The notes beneath the pieces were generated by a model. The model was not told the origin of the DNA, searched no databases, and saw only the letters and a list, made by a program, of their open reading frames with translations. Below are positions 5,494 through 8,543 of a stretch of 8,543 nt of DNA, in pieces. Each line of letters begins with the position of its first letter. The first letter of the stretch is position 1. Position numbers and translations under genes: made by a program. Source of the stretch: Cellvibrionales bacterium (lineage in GTDB: Bacteria > Pseudomonadota > Gammaproteobacteria > Pseudomonadales > JAHEGP01); assembly GCA_024645065.1 (NCBI GenBank), contig JAHEGP010000128.1, positions 1-8,543 of the forward strand, in the 5' to 3' direction.

Positions 5494-6344
5494 AGGGCAA
5501 ACTCCTGTTCGAAGCTTTTGAGCACGGCAGTCGGCGCACGCAATGGCGACTTCTGGTGATACGGCTGCCAGACGGGCAGTTCGCGTTGGAAAACAATGCC
5601 CGTGCTCTGGCCATCATCGGCCTGGATGCGCTGGGCTGCGGTGATCGGGTCGTCGGTGCAGGGTTCGGTAAATTCGCGAATCTGGTGTTTCCAGTCCATG
5701 TGCTCCGGGCGATAGGTAGGACAGGGGCTCAGGGCCTGGATCACCGAAAACCCTCGGTGCTGGATGGCTTTCACCAGCATTTGTGCCAGGCCGTTGGGGT
5801 CACCGCTAAAGCCGCGCGCAATAAATGACGCACCAGCGGCCAGTGCCAGGGCGGCGGGCTGAAAGGGTCGTTGTCCGGTACCGTGGGGTGTGAGTTTGCT
5901 CATGGTCCAGTCGGGGGCTGTGGTGGGCGAAGCCTGGCCCTTGGTCATACCGTAGACTTCGTTATCCATGATGATATACGTCATGTCCATATTGCGTCGG
6001 CAGGCGTGGATGAAATGGTTACCTCCAATGGACAAGCCGTCACCATCGCCACCCGCCACCAATACCGTGAGCTCGGGTCGTGCAGCCTTCAAGCCCGACG
6101 CCAGTGCCAGTGCCCGCCCATGAATGCCGTGAAAGCCGTAAACACTGGTATAGGCGGGCACCCGGGATGAACAGCCTATTCCCGACAACAGGGCAACATC
6201 CTTGTTGGCCAGTGCCAGGTGGGCCAATGCCTTGGTAATGGCATTGAGCACCGCAAAATGCCCGCAGCCCGGGCACCACACCGGCTTGATGTCTGATTTG
6301 TACTGCCTGGGTTTAATCCGAATAGCGGTTTTGTCCGGACTCAT
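5490..6344 (-). CDS. korB: 2-oxoacid:ferredoxin oxidoreductase, beta subunit (KorB-like)
   Basis: The TPP-binding and Fe-S subunit of a 2-oxoacid:ferredoxin oxidoreductase, 284 residues. It shows the CPGCGH motif (Cys24, Cys27), IGCSS (Cys58) and SPCPTY (Cys208). These four cysteines are spaced as the [4Fe-4S] ligands of the family. The Mg-TPP motif is GGDGDGLSIGGNHFIHACRRN (98-118) followed by MDNEVYGMTKGQASPT (126-141). YGMTKGQ resembles 2-oxoglutarate (KorB) members rather than pyruvate PorB, but substrate assignment is tentative. The ATG at 6344 overlaps the alpha-subunit stop (ATGA) and has GGAGG eight bases upstream. A longer frame back to 6422 exists inside the alpha gene but begins before the conserved sequence. 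The ferritin-like gene follows with another ATGA overlap. Confidence 0.95.
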   Translation of the reverse strand: MSPDKTAIRIKPRQYKSDIKPVWCPGCGHFAVLNAITKALAHLALANKDVALLSGIGCSSRVPAYTSVYGFHGIHGRALALASGLKAARPELTVLVAGGDGDGLSIGGNHFIHACRRNMDMTYIIMDNEVYGMTKGQASPTTAPDWTMSKLTPHGTGQRPFQPAALALAAGASFIARGFSGDPNGLAQMLVKAIQHRGFSVIQALSPCPTYRPEHMDWKHQIREFTEPCTDDPITAAQRIQADDGQSTGIVFQRELPVWQPYHQKSPLRAPTAVLKSFEQEFAL

Positions 6345-8083
6345 GGATCTTGCCTCCAGTTGCTGATGCGCTCGACAATTTCCCCGGGGCTTATCGACAG
6401 TGGGCCCGGTTTGGCCAGGCATGCCATGGGCGCGTCGATGTCGAAATGGGCGCGCAGATAGTGCAGAAACTGCCTTGAGTGGCTCTGCTCCACCACCAGT
6501 ACCCGCTTGACGCCTCGCAATGCCTCATCCATCTGTGCGCTGCGGGCGGGCAGTAGAAGCCGCATGGCAATCAGGCGTACCGGGATTCCTGCCTGCTGCA
6601 AGCGCTGCCGGGCTTCGCGCGCCGCGCCGGTGCTGGAGCCCCAGCAGATAATCGCGGTATCGCCATCGCCACCGGTCTCTGCCCAATGCTCGCCGTAGTC
6701 AAACTGCTGCAGTTTGCCCTGGCGTTTGTCCAGCTGGGCGCTGTGATCGGCAAAGGCGCTGGAGGGCTTGCCGCTGGGGCTGTGTTCGAGGCCGTCGGCG
6801 GTATACATGGTTTGCGCATCCCCGGGGACCGCCATGGGGGAAACGCCGTCCTCGGTAATTGCGTAACGCTGGTAGGGCGCATCTGTGATTTCAGGCTTTT
6901 TGCGCACGGCCAGTGCCAATTCAGGGCTCGCTGGGGCCGGGATAAGTGCACGCGATTGCGCCAGCCCCTGGTCCGACAGCACGATGGCGCTTGCCTGCAG
7001 GGCTTCGGCCAGGCGCACAGCCCATTGGCTGGTAAAGATACAGTCACTGGTGTCCAGGGCTGCCAGCACCAGGTGCGGTGCATCGCCATGCATACCGTAG
7101 AGGGCGATATTCAGGTCGGTCTGTTCCGATTTGGTTGGAATCCCCGTAGAGGGACCGCCACGCATCACATTGATGATGACCACGGGCGTTTCCGAGGCGA
7201 TTGCCAGGCCAAAGCCCTCCAGCATCAGTGCCAGACCCGGCCCCGAGGTTGCCGTCATCGCGGGAACCCCGCCAAAGGATGCGCCAATAATCATATTGAT
7301 CGAAGCCAGTTCATCCTCGGCCTGCAGCAGGCTGCCGCCGAGCTGTTCAAGTCTTGGTGCCAACCATTCCAGCATATCGCTGGCCGGTGTTATCGGATAG
7401 GCGGCGGCGAAACGGACGCCCCCACGCAGGACCCCCAGCCCACAGGCCTCGTTGCCACTGAGATGCCAGCGTGGCTCTGGGCTGGAAGTGGGTGTTATGT
7501 TGGCTGCCGCCAGGCCCTTGATGCCGGTGACGAAGCCGCGCTCAAAGCAGGCGATAGAACTCGCTGCGACCTCACTGCCCTTGTCGCTAAAGGCAGCGGA
7601 AATGCAGCGTCGTGCCTTTGTTGCATCGAGGCCGAGCCAGCCTGAGAGGAGTCCCAGGGCCACCATATTGCCGCGCCCTCCCGGGGTTTCCCCTGCCATT
7701 GCGGCCAGCTCGGCGGACTCGACGGCAGCACCGCTGGCGGCGATTACCGGTGGAATGGCGCCGGCCGCCGGATCGGCAATGATCAGGCTGGTATCGGCCA
7801 GCGGGATTTCAGCCGCGAAGCGCTCGGTATTTTGCCAGTCCAGTGCCAGCAACAGGTCGAAATTATCGTCCATACAGTAGATTGGATAGCTGCCAAGGCG
7901 CAGCAGTGCGGCAGACTCGCCGCCGCGAATTTGCGGGCCATAGGCCTTGCGCATCAAGCCGTAATAGCCCGACTCGAACGCCAATGTGAGCAGCAATTCA
8001 CCGGCGGCAACCACCCCGGCACCGCCGGAACCCACCAGGGCGACGGAAATATCCTGCTTATTCGTGTTCGTTGCTGGATTCAT
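6341..8083 (-). CDS. korA: 2-oxoacid:ferredoxin oxidoreductase, fused gamma-alpha subunit (KorA-like)
   Basis: A 580-residue fused subunit that pairs with the beta subunit to convert a 2-oxoacid and CoA to acyl-CoA and CO2, reducing ferredoxin. The N-terminal gamma domain (about 12-190) has the VGSGGAGVVAAGELL nucleotide/CoA-type start and AYGPQIRGGES (48-57). After a short linker (TPTSSPEP), the alpha pyrimidine-binding domain runs from about 207 to 380, with AAAYPITPASDMLEWL (226-241), the QAEDELASINMIIGASFGG segment holding conserved acidic residues (Glu256-Glu258), TSGPGLALMLEG (279-290) and RGGPSTGIPTKSEQTDL (308-324). A transketolase-C-like domain is at about 475-560. The gamma-alpha order is that of the KorA group. 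ATG at 8083 is preferred; a TTG at 8110 would lie upstream of the likely transcription start. No ferredoxin gene is adjacent. Confidence 0.94.
   Translation of the reverse strand: MNPATNTNKQDISVALVGSGGAGVVAAGELLLTLAFESGYYGLMRKAYGPQIRGGESAALLRLGSYPIYCMDDNFDLLLALDWQNTERFAAEIPLADTSLIIADPAAGAIPPVIAASGAAVESAELAAMAGETPGGRGNMVALGLLSGWLGLDATKARRCISAAFSDKGSEVAASSIACFERGFVTGIKGLAAANITPTSSPEPRWHLSGNEACGLGVLRGGVRFAAAYPITPASDMLEWLAPRLEQLGGSLLQAEDELASINMIIGASFGGVPAMTATSGPGLALMLEGFGLAIASETPVVIINVMRGGPSTGIPTKSEQTDLNIALYGMHGDAPHLVLAALDTSDCIFTSQWAVRLAEALQASAIVLSDQGLAQSRALIPAPASPELALAVRKKPEITDAPYQRYAITEDGVSPMAVPGDAQTMYTADGLEHSPSGKPSSAFADHSAQLDKRQGKLQQFDYGEHWAETGGDGDTAIICWGSSTGAAREARQRLQQAGIPVRLIAMRLLLPARSAQMDEALRGVKRVLVVEQSHSRQFLHYLRAHFDIDAPMACLAKPGPLSISPGEIVERISNWRQDP
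6353..6357 (-). promoter_or_regulatory. Shine-Dalgarno GGAGG inside the alpha gene for the beta subunit
   Basis: On the minus strand GGAGG lies eight bases before the beta ATG at 6344, within the last codons of the alpha subunit. It supports the short start and lets the coupled gene also recruit ribosomes directly. Confidence 0.7.
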
Positions 8084-8112
8084 AGTGGCCTGCACCTGCA
8101 AAACTCGCAAAT

Positions 8113-8118
8113 ACTATA
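8113..8118 (-). promoter_or_regulatory. Candidate -10 (TATAGT) for the oxidoreductase operon
   Basis: On the minus strand TATAGT (five of six matches to TATAAT) lies about 30 bases upstream of the ATG at 8083. No good -35 is present at normal spacing (GCAAAA at 17 bases). Transcription starting near 8106 would exclude the TTG at 8110 as start codon. Confidence 0.3.
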
Positions 8119-8184
8119 CTGTATCCGCGCTGGATTTTTGCGGTGCTGGATCAAGCGGGTTGCTATTTTTCGGGAAACTCTTGA

Positions 8185-8198
8185 TCTATTCGAATAGA
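8185..8198. promoter_or_regulatory. 14-base perfect palindrome before the DUF2288 gene
   Basis: TCTATTCGAATAGA is a perfect palindrome ending nine bases before the ATG at 8208. It overlaps TAGAAT (8195-8200), a possible -10 box. A looser inverted pair, GATCAAG (8149-8155) and CTTGATC (8180-8186), lies just upstream. Possible operator for the divergent genes; no cognate regulator is evident. Confidence 0.4.
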
Positions 8199-8207
8199 AT
8201 GCCCGGC

Positions 8208-8543
8208 ATGAATGACCTGGATAGCAAGCAAACCCCCACTGCCCTGGACCTGAACCTGGAAACTGCACGGATTGCCTGGCGCGAGCTGCAACGGTTTTTT
8301 GCCCGGGGAGTTACGGTTGCAGTGGCCCAGGAGCTCGATTTGCTCAAAGTTGCCACCGAGATTGCCCGTGATAACAAAGCTGCCGTCGCGGCCTGGATGG
8401 AGGCCGGCGCGGTGGGCGTGGTAGCAGATGATCAGGCAAAGCAATGGCTGCAAGCCGATGTGGAGGTCTGGTCGGTGGTGGTGAAGCCGTGGGTTCTGGT
8501 GCAACTGGCCGGCGAAAATCAGAGCCAAAGCCCGGCTGGCTAA
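8208..8543 (+). CDS. DUF2288 family protein
   Basis: A small protein of 111 residues that I recognise as the DUF2288 family, whose function is unknown. Conserved-looking parts are TARIAWRELQRFFARG (19-34), VAQELDLLKVATEIARDNKAAVAAWMEAG (39-67) and a C-terminal VEVWSVVVKPWVLVQ (86-100). The family is usually about 100 residues, so the open frame back to 7986, inside the divergent oxidoreductase gene, is not used. Two ATGs fit, 8199 and 8208, and neither has a Shine-Dalgarno sequence. If TAGAAT at 8195-8200 is the -10 box, the transcript would begin at about 8207 and be nearly leaderless from 8208. It is divergent from the oxidoreductase operon (124-base gap). The stop codon coincides with the end of the window. 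Confidence 0.88.
   Translation: MNDLDSKQTPTALDLNLETARIAWRELQRFFARGVTVAVAQELDLLKVATEIARDNKAAVAAWMEAGAVGVVADDQAKQWLQADVEVWSVVVKPWVLVQLAGENQSQSPAG

Noticed and set aside
7346..7363. Partial similarity to the tRNA-Leu 3' end (TTCAAGTC...GGTGCCA), a possible att duplicate
   Set aside because: The match is broken, lies in the coding sequence of the oxidoreductase alpha subunit, and is short enough to be chance.
6686..7645. Open frame of 319 codons on the + strand
   Set aside because: It lies entirely antisense to the well-supported oxidoreductase alpha gene, has no recognisable domain, and its composition is what the reverse complement of a GC-rich gene gives.
7986..8207. Upstream extension of the DUF2288 frame
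   Set aside because: It overlaps the 5' end of the divergent oxidoreductase gene, and the family is only about 100 residues long, matching the start at 8199 or 8208.

Overview
This looks like a chromosomal segment from a gammaproteobacterium. The start of the window carries tpiA-secG-tRNA-Leu(GAG), a gene order well known from gammaproteobacteria, and the last gene is a DUF2288 protein, a family common in Pseudomonas-like bacteria. Most genes are GC-rich. No species can be named from the sequence alone.

Layout. Positions 1-1141 (+) are housekeeping: the 3' part of tpiA (5' end outside the window), secG three bases later, then a complete type II tRNA-Leu with encoded CCA. A gene-poor stretch of about 300 bases follows (1142-1438), with small hairpins and a 10-base direct repeat. 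Next come an alpha/beta hydrolase whose base composition looks clearly more AT-rich than its neighbours (1439-2296, +) and an Old Yellow Enzyme-type flavin oxidoreductase (2404-3513, +; TTG start behind a strong Shine-Dalgarno). Convergent with the latter is a WYL-domain regulator resembling the BrxR/CapW family (3533-4393, -). Divergent from the regulator is a small unrecognised protein (4549-4908, +). The gap between the two holds a striking inverted repeat (13-base perfect arms, 18-base arms with one mismatch).

The right half is a compact minus-strand operon, read right to left: a fused gamma/alpha subunit of a 2-oxoacid:ferredoxin oxidoreductase (8083-6341), its TPP and Fe-S beta subunit (6344-5490) and a ferritin-like protein (5493-4972). 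Both junctions are ATGA stop/start overlaps. Together the first two should form a KorAB-like enzyme that decarboxylates a 2-oxoacid to an acyl-CoA and passes electrons to ferredoxin. The ferritin-like protein is translationally coupled to it and may serve iron supply or oxidative protection. A divergent DUF2288 gene (8208-8543, +) ends the window, with a 14-base perfect palindrome just before its start.

The parts most worth a second look are the BrxR-like regulator with its palindrome and unknown divergent partner, the coupled oxidoreductase/ferritin-like operon, and the departure from the usual rimP-nusA-infB order after the tRNA-Leu. I see no transposase, integrase, CRISPR array or recognised defence effector in the window.
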